DNA from: Cryptomeria japonica
Taxonomy: Eukaryota > Streptophyta > Pinopsida > Cupressales > Cupressaceae
NCBI RefSeq assembly: GCF_030272615.1
Contig: NC_081406.1
Coordinates: 213,506,997-213,570,996, forward strand
DNA length: 64,000 bases
Reading direction: 5' to 3'
Shown here: piece after piece, positions 23,446-34,926 of the stretch
Layout of the letters: each line of letters opens with the position of its first letter
Numbering within the stretch: the stretch's first letter is position 1
Program-made: the position numbers and the translations under genes
The notes under the pieces: generated by a model
Databases searched by the model: none
Told to the model about the DNA's origin: nothing
The model's input: the letters and a program-made list of their open reading frames with translations, nothing else

Positions 23446-25007
23446 TGTGTCGACTTGAATTTCATCATCAAAATACTACTTGCAACATGTTAGTTTCATA
23501 AAATACAAAAGAAATGCTACAAGAAATCCAAACTCAACCAATACAACTACATGAAATTGATATAAAATAAAAACACTATTATTACCTTCATGGTTTTATG
23601 TCTCATTGTGTCCTAACTCCATTGTTCCTGGTTGCAAATGGTGTGCTCTCAAACAAACATTGGTAGATTCCAAGATGGCATATGAAGAATGGACTGATAA
23701 CTGATAGTTAACTGATACTATGTTATGCAATGCTAAATGACTATGCTAAATGATTATGCTATTTGATTCAATATTAAAACTCATGGATGCATAAGTTTTC
23801 ACAAATGATTATCTTGAAAACTCACTTGAAGACTAACTCTTTCTCAACTCAAAATCTTGTTTTTATAGACTTTGAGAGGATAAAATGGTGTGGCCCAGAT
23901 CAACGGTCATGATCAGATCTATAGATTTGGATGGCTATGAGAAAAGGTGAAGGTTGAGATAAAGGGGGAAGGAGAAGATAAGTGTCACTCATCTCACCTT
24001 GACTGGGTTGTTGACTAAGGGAATCTAGGTATGGATGGAGAATATTTAGGCATGAGAGGACAAGTGGACTCAAGTCCTTCCTAAGATGTAGGGATGTTGG
24101 AGAAAATATAGAAGAATGTTAAGAAATATGCGTACGTACACAATATTTCATTAAATTTGGAAGTTGAAGATAAATGATGAACTAATATTTTTAAAATATT
24201 AATATATCTAAATATTAATACTGGATTGTCGATTTTATGCTCCCCTTTTGGTACAAGTATATGGGCTCCTAGGTGTCTCTGCATGATCTTTTCGGGGAAA
24301 TATTTTTTTAGTATCCAACCCTTCATTTTGTAACCAGCTGATGCTCCCCAATTGGTAAAGGCCTATGGGCTCCTAGGTGTCTCTGCATGATCTTCTCGAG
24401 GAGACATTTTTTGCTATCCAACTCTTCATTTGTAGCCAGCTAAGAGATATAATCAGTTGATGAACTTTGTATCTAGATATGCCCTATGGGACCTCTTTTG
24501 TATGGGTTTGGGTGGGTTTATGGATCATCTGGATATGTAACAACTCTTTTGTAAGGGTAGTTTAGTTTTTTGGTTTATATTTAAGGCGATAACCGAAGGT
24601 TTTCTTGTGGGTTCTTTCATGCTGGTATGCCATTTGAACCCGTTGTAAAAATTATTAAATATAATAAAAAATTTAGTGGCTTGCCCACTTTTATTGAAAA
24701 AAAAAAAATCTAAATATTAAATATTTAGATATTCAATTAATTGATGAGAAGAATAATTAAATATTAGACATTTAATTAATTAGAGGAATAGGATAGATGA
24801 ATAATTAAATATTAGATATTTAATTAATTAGAGGAATAGGATAGATGAATTAATTAATAAAATATTTAAATTAAATTAATTAATAGAAAGACATGAAATG
24901 AATTAAATAAATTAATCTTTTCAAATTAACTATTCAATAGAAGAATAAACATTAAATAAATATAAAATATTTATTTAATCACTCATGGTCATTTTTATGT
25001 GTATACA
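23446..25007 (-). repeat. Element F 5' LTR, with a nested non-LTR insertion
   Basis: A 1,562-bp LTR with the same ends as 7252-8451. Compared with the left LTR it lacks about 150 bp and carries the 490-bp poly(A)-tailed insertion (24219-24708 plus a 12-bp TSD). Removing the insertion leaves about 1,060 bp. Confidence 0.92.
24207..24720 (+). mobile_element. 5'-truncated LINE or SINE-like insertion with poly(A) tail
   Basis: The insert 24219-24708 ends in a run of A (24697-24708) and is flanked by a perfect 12-bp duplication, TCTAAATATTAA (24207-24218 and 24709-24720). Poly(A) plus a long variable TSD is the mark of target-primed non-LTR retrotransposition. The 3' part (AATTATTAAATATAATAAAA before the tail) resembles plant L1 LINE 3' ends. 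The left part consists of two imperfect 104-bp tandem units (24237-24340 and 24341-24440). No ORF is present, so LINE tail versus SINE is open. Confidence 0.85.
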
Positions 25008-25012
25008 TATAT
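25008..25012. repeat. Right target-site duplication of element F
   Basis: TATAT follows the LTR end ATGTGTATACA and matches 7247-7251. Confidence 0.9.
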
Positions 25013-25470
25013 GATATATATACATCATATTAAACAAGCATGTGCTAGAGAATCGCGATGACATATCATGCTCGCAATGAGTGATATGACATCATCTTTA
25101 CTCACAAAGATAGTCACACAATACAATATCAAAATAATGCATATAATCATCACCATGAAGTAGGGTTAGTATCATCATCAATCTCATAATACATATAAAT
25201 TATAATCATATAAATCCATCCATCTAGGAGATACCAAATCAACATCCACAAGAATCAAATATCATATAATAAGTCTCGCATCACCGATCATAAAAGTAAC
25301 CAATCATAAAGAGTGATCACAAATACCATGAGTCCAGATAGGGTCCTAGTATCATAGACACCATCTCAAAATAGCAGAAGAGTCATAAACATCCATCCAA
25401 ATAACCATCATAAGTCTAAATAAGTCTATCAGTATGCAAATCAAAATACAAGTATATGAGGGACACTACA

Positions 25471-27546
25471 AGACACCTTAGGCTATTAGAAAAAATACAT
25501 TTTTTTAATACCATGTAATATTTTATACACATGAAAATTCATATAATTATCATTTATGAAAGAAAACATATGCAAGGAAGGGAAATATACGGTTTTTCAC
25601 ACATGTAGGGAATACACTCAATACATAACTATCATTCTTAATGATATCGCAATTACCACGTAAGTGCATTCATACTGGTACCATTTTCTAGTGGCTCTTG
25701 AGCATAATCTTTTAGCCACTTAATGATTTCAACAACTACAATTATAATTAATAGCATATGGATGCACTATTCCTATCATCATTTATCTCTCCTACTATCA
25801 TTCCCATTAAACAACAAACCTTTTACAACTCGAATAAGGTAAGGATGTAGAATCATTTCTAAACCTTTCACTAATCAAACACAACATTCATATACTTCTT
25901 TATAACCATGATTTTTTTTACAAAGCTAAAGACTACTATATTTCAACATAAAACAAGACCACAAAATAAAAACTTCATATCCTCTATACACATTCCACAT
26001 GTAGTGTACAAATTGATCTTAATCAATACTTTTCTCTATAATGATCTATCAACAACTAATTCATATGAACTACCTATAGTATTTATGCAAAAATTTATTC
26101 TACCTACTTACTCACTTTACAAGAAATCCTAAAATTTGCAATACAAAACATCTATGTCTTTAATGCATAATTAATCAAACATTCCTAAATGAAAGACATA
26201 TAATATTCAGTAATAAGCATTATATGCTTCTATTTAATATCCAATGCATCATTTAGTAGCATTTCTATGAATTATTATATCTAGATAGAGAGAAGAGGGA
26301 GAGAATTTAATAGTCAAGCAATTCATACATTTTAAAGTAAACCCACAAGATCATCTAAAAATGATTAAATTTTTCCTATGCATATCACCTTTATTGTCCT
26401 ATACTTTATTTCACTACCTACTTAGAAACATGCAATTTGGCCTATCATGACATTACATAAAATTAGAGATGTGACCAAAGGTCCTAATTGCCAAGATGAG
26501 ATCTATACAGACAACCCTTTCTTACATACAAAATCTCTAGCATAAACACTCACTACTCCTAATTGTTACAAATACATCATTAACTATCATCTTTCATTGA
26601 ATATTGAGATATGAAAAGAATAGGGAAAAGAGAACTATTAGTTAAGTAATATATTAATATGTATACACATTAGACATGTTCTTCTTTTACGTATCCTTTT
26701 GTATACAAAGTCGATTCAACATTTCAAATGCAAGTATATAATTGTATTGTTCATAAAAAGTCATTAATTGAGTTGGTCATACAAAACACATGATGGAATC
26801 CTTAAATAAAACACATACAATTTACCCCCCTATAACATGATAATTTTATACATCCAAGGTCTCTTTTAACATACAAGTAAATAGTAGAATCTTCAAGGCA
26901 CACATAAGGGTTTCATAAAATCACAACATTCACTCACAACAAGAGGACATACACAAGCAATAAGTACACATGATGTAGATAGCTTTAATTTCCAGAGAGA
27001 AGGAGAAAGAGGGAATTAAATCCAATTCACTATATAAATGTACTCAACATCTTCCATGCAAGTTCTTGTGATCTGTGCTAATTCAAGTTACATGTATAGC
27101 ACAAGAACATCACCATGCTATTTAGAATTAAGGCAATACCTTATCCAGCATAATAAGATAGTCCCAAGAATACATCATTGGACAGGGAGGCATAGGCAAT
27201 TTCATCTAAATAAGAGCAATCCTATATCTAAAACATCTTAAGGGTTTGATTAATTACTAGAAATTTCAAAGCAACCAAAGACATGTCATCATATAACAAG
27301 TACTAACATCAAGAAGGTAAGAGTAAGAAATGATTACACATGATATACTTAGTTATGATCTTCAAAAATAATGAGCAAATGAGAGAGCACGAAACATCTA
27401 AGATTTTCAAGGTCCTATACATCAATATCAAACATAAATTTCCAAAAGGACAAGTGCATGATAGAAAGACTATACACACCATACCAAACTAAGGCACAAC
27501 CTTAACAAAATATCCCAATGTTTGCAACATGCACTCTGATAGCAAG
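25471..27546 (-). mobile_element. Internal region B: non-coding LARD-type interior
   Basis: About 2.1 kb between the LTR2 terminus (25470) and the LTR1 terminus (27547). No gag or pol motif is visible in any frame. It aligns by eye with the interior of element E, for example the 'agaaggtaa' block near 27312, the GCAACATGC segment beside the PBS, and the 'cactcactact' block (26549 and 41550). The left end holds a degenerate PPT (25471-25485). It is shorter than the 3.5-3.8 kb interiors of D and E, so part is missing. Confidence 0.75.
27533..27544 (-). other. Element B primer-binding site, degenerate
   Basis: On the minus strand this reads TGCTATCAGAGT, close to the initiator-Met PBS TGGTATCAGAGC. 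It lies two bases from the LTR1 terminus TGTAATTCC. It shows that LTR1 is the 5' LTR of B and that B runs leftward. Confidence 0.75.
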
Positions 27547-29661
27547 TGTAATTCCCTGCAAAGAAACCCTAGAGGATTTAACTAACTTTTCCAAATAAGA
27601 GTGAAATATTTTTTTTTTTACATTTTTAATGAACATTCAAAACATTAAAAGGATATGATTACTCTATAATGCACAAGCGAAAAACTACTACAACTTCTCC
27701 CCTAAGGTTCCTCAATGTGGCTACTTATTCTAACCAAAACTTATTTAAGGAATTAATCTAAATCAAAGATAACATTAAATACATATATGCACTTAAGCAA
27801 AAGACTGATTCATACAATTCCATTGCATAAGCTGAATATTTCTAAAGCTACCTTCATTGACAATACACAATGAGATGTACATGAACATATTTAATTGCAA
27901 GATCAATGTTTCCATTAACTGATAATAAATACTACCAACTAAGCCTCATTTCATAAGCATAAAGTTTACATCATCAATGCGTCATAAATACATCATTGTT
28001 ACATCATTACCATGAAGGATTTTACATACATAGTTTACATCTCATACACATAAGTACACGAGATAGATGCATAAAATCGTCATCTGAAACACTGATATAA
28101 CCAAATCCAAGAGAGCGAGTTGAAACAAGAACTAAGCCAATCCACGCAAGAATGGAACAAAATCCTCAATCCAAAAAGACACTACCACCTGACCATGTGG
28201 ACCAAAAAGGACCATCCCTTTGTGCTAGGAGATAGACATAAGGCCCTCAAATAAACAACAAGAAAATACAACACATGGTCAAAACACACCTCCACTGGGT
28301 AAAGTCACAAACAAGATACACATAGACAAAGCGTTAAATAGGACTGATCCAGAGGTTACAAACATCGAGGCAAAATTTTAGTCCTCACAAGGGGAGAGTG
28401 TCATCACATAGCTTGATATGGGTTATCCTGGTATGTCTCTATATGTCTCGGCCCCCATCTTGACTTATCTTGGAAACCTCTCCCAACCCTCGGCCCCCAT
28501 TCAAATCTCATGTGGAACCACCATACCTTCCAAGAGGACAAGGTAGTTGATCTTGCCATTCCAGGCCTTCCACACCTCATCTTGAGCCTAAATGAGAATT
28601 CAAGCCATGAGAGGGGAACACTTAATCTTGTTTAATATTTTTAACTACCCAATTCCCTAATTCATTAATTAGGTTATCACTTATTAATCTTTACTTCCAA
28701 TGGGTTATCTTAGCAACCACTTTGGGCCCCAACCCCACTTCGAAGCCACTCCCTCTTATGACACTAAACCTACCCAAAACCAACCATCATCAAAAGAATA
28801 ATCTTAAAATAATCTCATAAGTCTTATAAATGATCAGAAGCACCATAGATCAAATAATAAGTTCCAACAAAGTTTGGAATTACATTGCATCTCATCCACA
28901 TAAACATCAATTTCAAAAGCTTCCAAAAGAGCGCAACATGGCTCATCCCATAAGGAGAGTAATGCAAAAATACCAATAAATTGATACATCATCATAGATA
29001 ATCATAAGTTAAACTCACATAGAAACAAGGGCATCATAATACTGACAATAAGATACAGCTCAAAGACCAACCTTTGGAGCCCCTAAGACATATGGACCAA
29101 AACAACACAAAATACACAAAATCCTGACACCTGTTGGTTTAGGTTACTAAAATAATAAAGGTTAAGAGTTTGATTAAATTAAATGCCAAAATCAATAGTA
29201 ATCACATCAAAGGCATAATATAACTTCGGCCAATTGACTACTCAGAAATCTCTGAAATAAAATCCCCATTTCAAGATAATAACAATACAATGACTATTAC
29301 TACACTAATCATATTTACAGATCCACTGAAGGGAAATGATAAATACTGACATAAAATCAAGCATCTCTAACTAAAATATTCCACATAATAGAAATAACAA
29401 ATTTATTACCATTACAACAATAATCTTAATTAATAAAACAATAAAAATACAAAACATGTACATTCCACTTAGAATATTATTCCATTACAATCCTACAAAT
29501 TAGATAATTTGTCCAAATACTCATGACACAATAATAGAAATTTTCTATAATTTTAATTCACAGAATTTCAAATACCATATTATGCCAAAATTAAATATAT
29601 CTACATATACATACAATAAAATTTCTTTCACATTATATTATAGAATAATCCAAATTAAACA

Positions 29662-29662
<1 letters not shown>

Positions 29663-29704
<42 letters not shown>

Positions 29705-29751
29705 GTGTGTATGTATGTATGTATGTATGTATGTATACATACATACATACA
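29663..29751. repeat. (TA)n, (TG)n and palindromic (GTAT)n/(ATAC)n microsatellite
   Basis: About 19 TA units are followed by a short TG run, then about six GTAT units that turn into ATAC units. The last two form a self-complementary stretch of about 40 bp able to fold as a hairpin. It lies in LTR1. Confidence 0.9.
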
Positions 29752-29850
29752 AATTAATCAACTACAAATCAAAGTTGATTGAACCAATAAAACATAGGGC
29801 ATACTGATTTGGTAGGGCATAATAAAAAAAAATTGGCGACTTTAATATTG

Positions 29851-30000
29851 GAGGGGCGTGGAGTAATACCCATGGCTGTGGGTGGAGATCCCTCCCCTAT
29901 AGCGTGGAGGAGCCTCCCCTCCACATGGTGGGTCAAGGCTCCCCATTGCATGGGTTGAGCCTCCCCACATGGTGGGTTAAACCCCTCCAAAACAAAATGA
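29851..30000. repeat. GC-rich block of LTR1, left copy beside element D
   Basis: This is GC-rich against an AT-rich background, with short repeated pieces like CATGGTGGGT and GAGCCTCCCC. Positions 29875-29998 reappear on the other side of D at 54350-54521 (see that entry). ORFs across it are Gly/Pro-rich artefacts. Confidence 0.8.
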
Positions 30001-30214
30001 TGTAGTGCCCCTCCCCTAGTCAGCTTTGTAAAACCGGTTTGACCTTGGTTGACTTTTTTATGTGGCATTCTTGGGTGGTTGATTTACCATTATGTAATGT
30101 TGTAGTAAGATATTATGATTATTCTATGTACCTATTAATGTTCTTTTGCATCAATTTTTATGTAAGTTTATTTGTTCTCCTAATTCATTTTATTAATCTC
30201 GGGCTAACACTTTC

Positions 30215-30216
<2 letters not shown>

Positions 30217-30262
<46 letters not shown>
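30217..30262. repeat. (TA)n microsatellite in D 5' LTR
   Basis: About 46 bp of alternating TA. The matching tract in the 3' LTR is about 85 bp. Confidence 0.95.
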
Positions 30263-30263
<1 letters not shown>

Positions 30264-33200
30264 TTGTGTGCCTCATGGTTGCAGAAGATTGCAAGTACAG
30301 TACCACCTAGGTATGAGGTTCGGCTTCACCTGGATTCGCAGGTTTGAGTGTACCTCTTTGGTCCTTAGAGTTTGGATTAGGTGGTCGTAAAACCCTCATT
30401 TTACCCTAGTCGTGCTCAAGTGAGCGTCATCAATTGTCCGTTGGTTTTTCTTTTTGTTTGGGCTTGCGGGTCATGTATCTGGTTGGCTTTCTTGGGTTGT
30501 GTGCTTTGCGTGTAGTAAAATTGAGTATTTAATCCTAAGTATTTAATTTGATTTAATGTGTGCTTATGCATTTTAATTAAGGAATTAAATTAAATAGGTT
30601 TCTTTTATGTGATTAATCATTAATTAAAAATTGTTCTATTCATGTTTGTAGCAAGTTCAATTTAATGGTTAATTTTAAATAATGAATTTATTCAGTTTAT
30701 GCATTTTGAAAGGAAAGATTTAAATTTATTCGAAATAGAAATAATTTAATCTCTTTTGCATTTTGGAATAGAAAGGTTAATTTCAATTATTTAAGAAAAT
30801 CAATTTTAATTAGAAAAGCAAGTTTAATATATATATTTGATATAGTGTGAAAGATTGATTTTGGGATTTTATTTTAATTAAAAATATTTTACCCTCATTA
30901 ATATTTTGAAATATAAATGTTAGTTTTGTAATATTGAGAAAATTAGAAATTAAATGAGGAAGAGAAAGCATTTCAATTTTTGTAATTAGAAAAGCAAGTT
31001 TAGAATATTTGAATAGTTTGAAAAGAGTGATTTTTCATTTTATTTAAAAGAAAGTGTTTTAAATTCAAAGATAAGAGATTAGGTCAAATATTCTTCCATT
31101 TTAACCTAGGTTTGAAAATATTTGGGGGATTTTTTTTAGAGAGCATTTTTGAAAACATTTTTGGGAGGACTTTTGGAGGAAAATTTTGCATTCCAATTTA
31201 ACTTTTTTTAGTTTGGTTGAAGGATTTATACAGTTGGTAGCTCTTTCCAAATTTTTATCCAAGAAAGCTTAACCAGTTTGGTTAAAGGATTTCTATAGTT
31301 GGAAAAATTGGTAGCTTTTCCCAAACTTTCATCCAAGAATGCTTAACCAGGTTGTATTATTTGATCTGTTGTTTTGTTTAATAAAATAAAATAGAAATGG
31401 GAAATGAAATATTCTCTGTGAATTCTTATTTGTTTCATTGTTTTGATTGTTTGAATTTGTTCATTAAATCTGCCTGAGAATAAAATAAAATTAAAAAAAT
31501 CCAATTGATATAACATATTTGGGGGTTTAAATTTAATCAGTTTCCATTTTTTAAAAATTTGGGGAAAAATGAAATGGACAAGAAAACTTTTCATGATTTT
31601 GTTATTCGATTTCCAATTTCTGGTTGAATATAGTTTTGATTCGTGTTTTATTTCCATTAAATTTAAGTTGGAAGGAATTATTTTGGTTTAAAAATCCTTC
31701 CCTCACATGTTGTTATGCTGCCAAATTTTGTTCCAAAATGAAACCCGTGTAGAAGTTTTTATTATGTTGTTTCACAATGTCAATGATATCTCCAAATTTA
31801 CAAATTGAGTTTCTACAAAAAATTTTGGGTTTCTTGGTGAATTTGCATTCTAACTTCTGTATAAATTTCGTAAAAATCAAGTTCTGGGTTTTTGAGAAAT
31901 GATAGAAACTGTGTGACTGTGTTTATATATATATTTTATATAAGGACATGAGAATTTTATATGGCTAATAGAAAATGAAATTTAAGTTGATATGATTTGT
32001 TTGAAATTTATAATGATATATAGATCTTATATTTAATTTTGCATTTATAGGAAATTTAGTCAATATGAGTTTATTGTGAAACCAAAATCTTTAATTAGAT
32101 TAATTTATTGTATTTGACTATTATTTTTTATTTTTATTTTTTTAAAAGGGTTGTTTGGAAGTCATAATGCTTATGAACCTCTCTTCAGTCAATTGTGAAT
32201 TGAAAGCTTTTTGGTTCAATTTTGTGTAAAAGAGGAAATTTTTTTGTATATGTCGTATGGATGTAATTGTCATTGTTTTGCAAGTTAAATAGAATAATTA
32301 GTGATTTTCGGAATTATGTATTACTTTTATGTTTTTGTTTTTTTTTTTAAATAAATAAATAAGTATAGATAAACTGTGCCAAGATAAAATAAAAATGATG
32401 TCTTATTTTGAAAATGAATATCATATGTTTATGTGATTAAAGAATAATTGATTTTATAACACTGGGTGCTCTGCTTACTATATTAATGTATTTATGGTTT
32501 GAAAACTCATAATGATGTATTTATGTTATTGTACGATGCAATCGAACTTTAGGGAGTTAGAAAACCATGAACGTCTATACCTAGACAAGGTAGATTACTG
32601 CAATCAAACTTAGATCCTCTAGAAAATTGGATCAATTGTAATGTTTAACCAATGTGGAAAAATATTGTCTTCTCTGGGTTATTCCTGTGCATGTCTAAAT
32701 TTATGTTTTCGCATTTTATTAGGGAATGGCAAGTCCTTGTTTGTAATTGTTGGTTATTGTCATTTGTCGGTTTGGATACTAGTTTATGTCCTTGATCCCG
32801 AATCTTGACTATTTTCATGTGATGGTTTGTATTTGATCATGTCCTTTATTTGAGTGTTTAATATTGGTTTGTGGTAGACCAGAGCTGGTCAGGTCTCTAG
32901 TTAGAGTACCGTCAGTCAGTTCACCCCATATGAAGTTCAGTTTGACCAAGTGGGTAATCATACCATATTGAACGTGTATTCCTGAGTTTTAGGAGTTCGC
33001 TTGAATATGTTCGCTAGTGTGTTGTTGTGTTGCCTTTGATAGGAGCATGGTTGTGCAGTCGTCCTGATGTTTATTTCCCTCATGAGAACTTGATATTCAT
33101 GTGAGACCATGGGATGCTTATGATGGGTTGCAAAGATTTAGTTTCGCGGATGCTCCAAATGATCTTTTATAATTTCTTCGTATTATGTTCAGTTGGATCC

Positions 33201-33712
33201 TTTCCTATTCAAAGATCATTCATGCATTTATTTGACCAATGTGGTCGTATGTATTACTGGTTATGTTCACCTTGATGGTGGGATTGTAAATGATGTGAAC
33301 CTTATGTATTCTTCACTGTTGATTAACTATCAGAGGGGTCTTGCAGTTGAGCAGACCTGGAGATGTAGCCCACTAGGGGTGAACTCCGAGATCATTTCAG
33401 TGTTATGTGGTGTTTTTCCATTCTTATGTTGCCTTTTAATTTTTCATGTATGGATGCTTTATGTTAAAATGTATAATGGGGATTAGATGAAATTAATCAT
33501 AAATGCATGTATGTAGTCATTTAATTAAATGCAGTAATAGGGATCATAAAAGAATGTAGATATGATTAATGGAATATATTTAGTTATCGATAGCGCAATT
33601 AAGTATGCATGGAAAGTATTCATTAGTTTATGATGAAGTTAAAGTACATTATGGAACTAGATGCATGGCATGTGTTTAATGTAAGATTGAATGTAATGAA
33701 TGGTTAAAATTT

Positions 33713-33909
33713 ATTGGATGAACTTAGTCATGTTATCCATAGCTTTAACTCTAATGGATGAACCTCATTGTGCCATCTATATTTTAACCTTAATGGATAA
33801 ACTCATCATGTAATATAATTTTAACTTTAATGGGTGAATTTCCTCATGTTAGCTACATCTTCAACCATAATGGATGAACGCATCCTATTATCTATAATTT
33901 TAATTTACT
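33713..33909. repeat. Five-unit, about 40-bp tandem repeat in D 5' LTR
   Basis: Units begin ATGGATGAAC or a variant (33715, 33757, 33796, 33829, 33871) and end in a TTTTAACTTTA-like stretch. The same array is in the 3' LTR at 53887-54084. The matching part of E's LTRs seems to hold only one unit. Confidence 0.75.
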
Positions 33910-34181
33910 GAACAAATTATATCTTTGTTTAAAGTAATAACATGAAATTAAGTTAACCTTCTTAATTGGATCAAATGTCATGAGTTGAGTTAGAGATTAA
34001 ATTAAGTAATCACATTGGGAAACTCCTTAGGTGTTGTTTAGTCTTCCAATGTGTTATCGGAGCTTTTGATAACTCAGTGTATCATTATGTTGTGTCTTAT
34101 TTAAAAAAAAAAAAATTATTTGCACTCCATTCGTGTGTTTTAGATTTTTCCCTTCGGGGTTTGTTGACGGGGCATTACATT

Positions 34182-34193
34182 TGGTATCAGATC
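34182..34193 (+). other. Element D primer-binding site
   Basis: TGGTATCAGATC, one base from TGGTATCAGAGC, the plant initiator-Met tRNA PBS. It starts two bases after the LTR end. Confidence 0.9.
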
Positions 34194-34926
34194 TAGGTTG
34201 CAAACACTGGGATCTCTGGTGTCTCTTGTGGTCTTAGCTAGTGTGAGGTGTATCAACCTTATGTTGTATGCTTGTCCTATTTTTGTGTGTGTTTGATTAA
34301 GGCATAGGACCTTGAAGATCTTAAGGACTCATGTTCTTCTCTTTTGCATATTCTTTCGAGCAAACCTTAACTGTGTGTAACATGTGTGTTCACACCTTAT
34401 TTTCACCTTCTTGATGTTGGTGCTTTTGAGTGATTATATGTACTTTGTTTGCTTATTTACGTCTTGGTCTATGATTACTCTTATTCTGAAAGAGAGTCGT
34501 ATGTACCATCCCATTTGATTGTTGTGCTCTTTAGACTAATCCATTTGGGTTGGTCAGTGCTTGTCTTTAATCTGGAAGTACAAAATGTGCTTGTTAAAGA
34601 TTAGGATCTAGCTTAGTGTTGTCCACTTGAAGGACTTGTATGGTAGATATTGAAGTCTTATTTTGTAGCAAATTGAACGATTATCACCCTTCCTCCTCTT
34701 TCTCTCTAGAAATTAAAATGTTTGTTATACGTGTATTTATCTCTTATGTGAGTTTTATTATTCCAAAAGAAAGGTTGTGACTTCTTGAGCCCTTGTGTGA
34801 ACCTATGATGCTTCTATGCTTCTAGATAATATAAAAGGGCTATGGGTTTAAAAGATCATAATGGATATTTGGAGGAAAATTGTATGTTTTCATTAAGAAT
34901 TCTCCATGTGTATTGTAGGATTAACA
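34194..34926 (+). mobile_element. Element D interior, part 1 (before nested E)
   Basis: Non-coding leader that aligns in reverse complement with E's interior beside its PBS, for example GCAAACACTGGGATCTC (34199) against 42560-42581. It ends in the TSD TAACA (34922-34926), followed by E. No ORF with a known domain. Confidence 0.82.
34922..34926. repeat. Left target-site duplication of element E
   Basis: TAACA directly before the E LTR TGTAATGCCCC; it recurs at 47104-47108. Confidence 0.95.

Larger units (their letters stand above)
7252..25007 (-). mobile_element. Element F: complete Tat/Ogre-like Ty3/gypsy retrotransposon with antisense PMD gene
   Basis: This 17,756-bp element is bounded by LTRs (7252-8451 and 23446-25007) and an exact TSD (TATAT). 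The PBS at 23423-23442 and the PPT at 8452-8465 show minus-strand orientation. In element order it has a 5' leader, gag, protease with a G-patch-like segment, RT, RNase H, a second (archaeal-like) RNase H and integrase. A long AT-rich spacer follows, then a gene in the opposite orientation encoding a plant mobile domain. The dual RNase H, the DGG protease motif and the RT sequence style place it in the Tat lineage, near Ogre. gag-pol shifts frame several times and has stops, so the copy is dead. It sits inside LTR2 of the A/B tandem, so it is younger than that tandem. Confidence 0.93.
3147..25470 (-). mobile_element. LTR2: shared long LTR of A (5' LTR) and B (3' LTR), split by F
   Basis: This long LTR begins TGTAATGCC (3147), is interrupted at 7251 by element F, resumes at 25013 and ends GGACACTACA at 25470. 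Without F it is about 4.56 kb. A PBS borders its left end (3133-3144). A degenerate PPT borders its right end (25471 onward, minus-strand CCTAAGGTGTCT before TGTAGTG). It therefore serves as the 5' LTR of A and the 3' LTR of B. It aligns by eye with LTR1 over shared blocks, for example a 'gaccatgtg...tgctaggagat' block (about 4339 and 28190) and 'agagtgtcatcacata' (4571 and 28396). The rest is AT-rich and non-coding; 6590-6940 is almost only A/T. Confidence 0.75.
30001..34179 (+). repeat. Element D 5' LTR
   Basis: A 4,179-bp LTR from TGTAGTGCCCC to GGGGCATTACA. It has no gene. It contains a (TA)n tract, long AT-rich tracts, and a five-unit repeat near the right end. A 97-codon ORF at 33193-33486 also occurs, degraded, in the 3' LTR (53406-53660) and has no recognisable domain. 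Confidence 0.92.

Noticed and set aside
29582-30347. ORFs with poly-Ile/Tyr runs
   Set aside because: Translations of (TA)n and (GTAT)n microsatellites.
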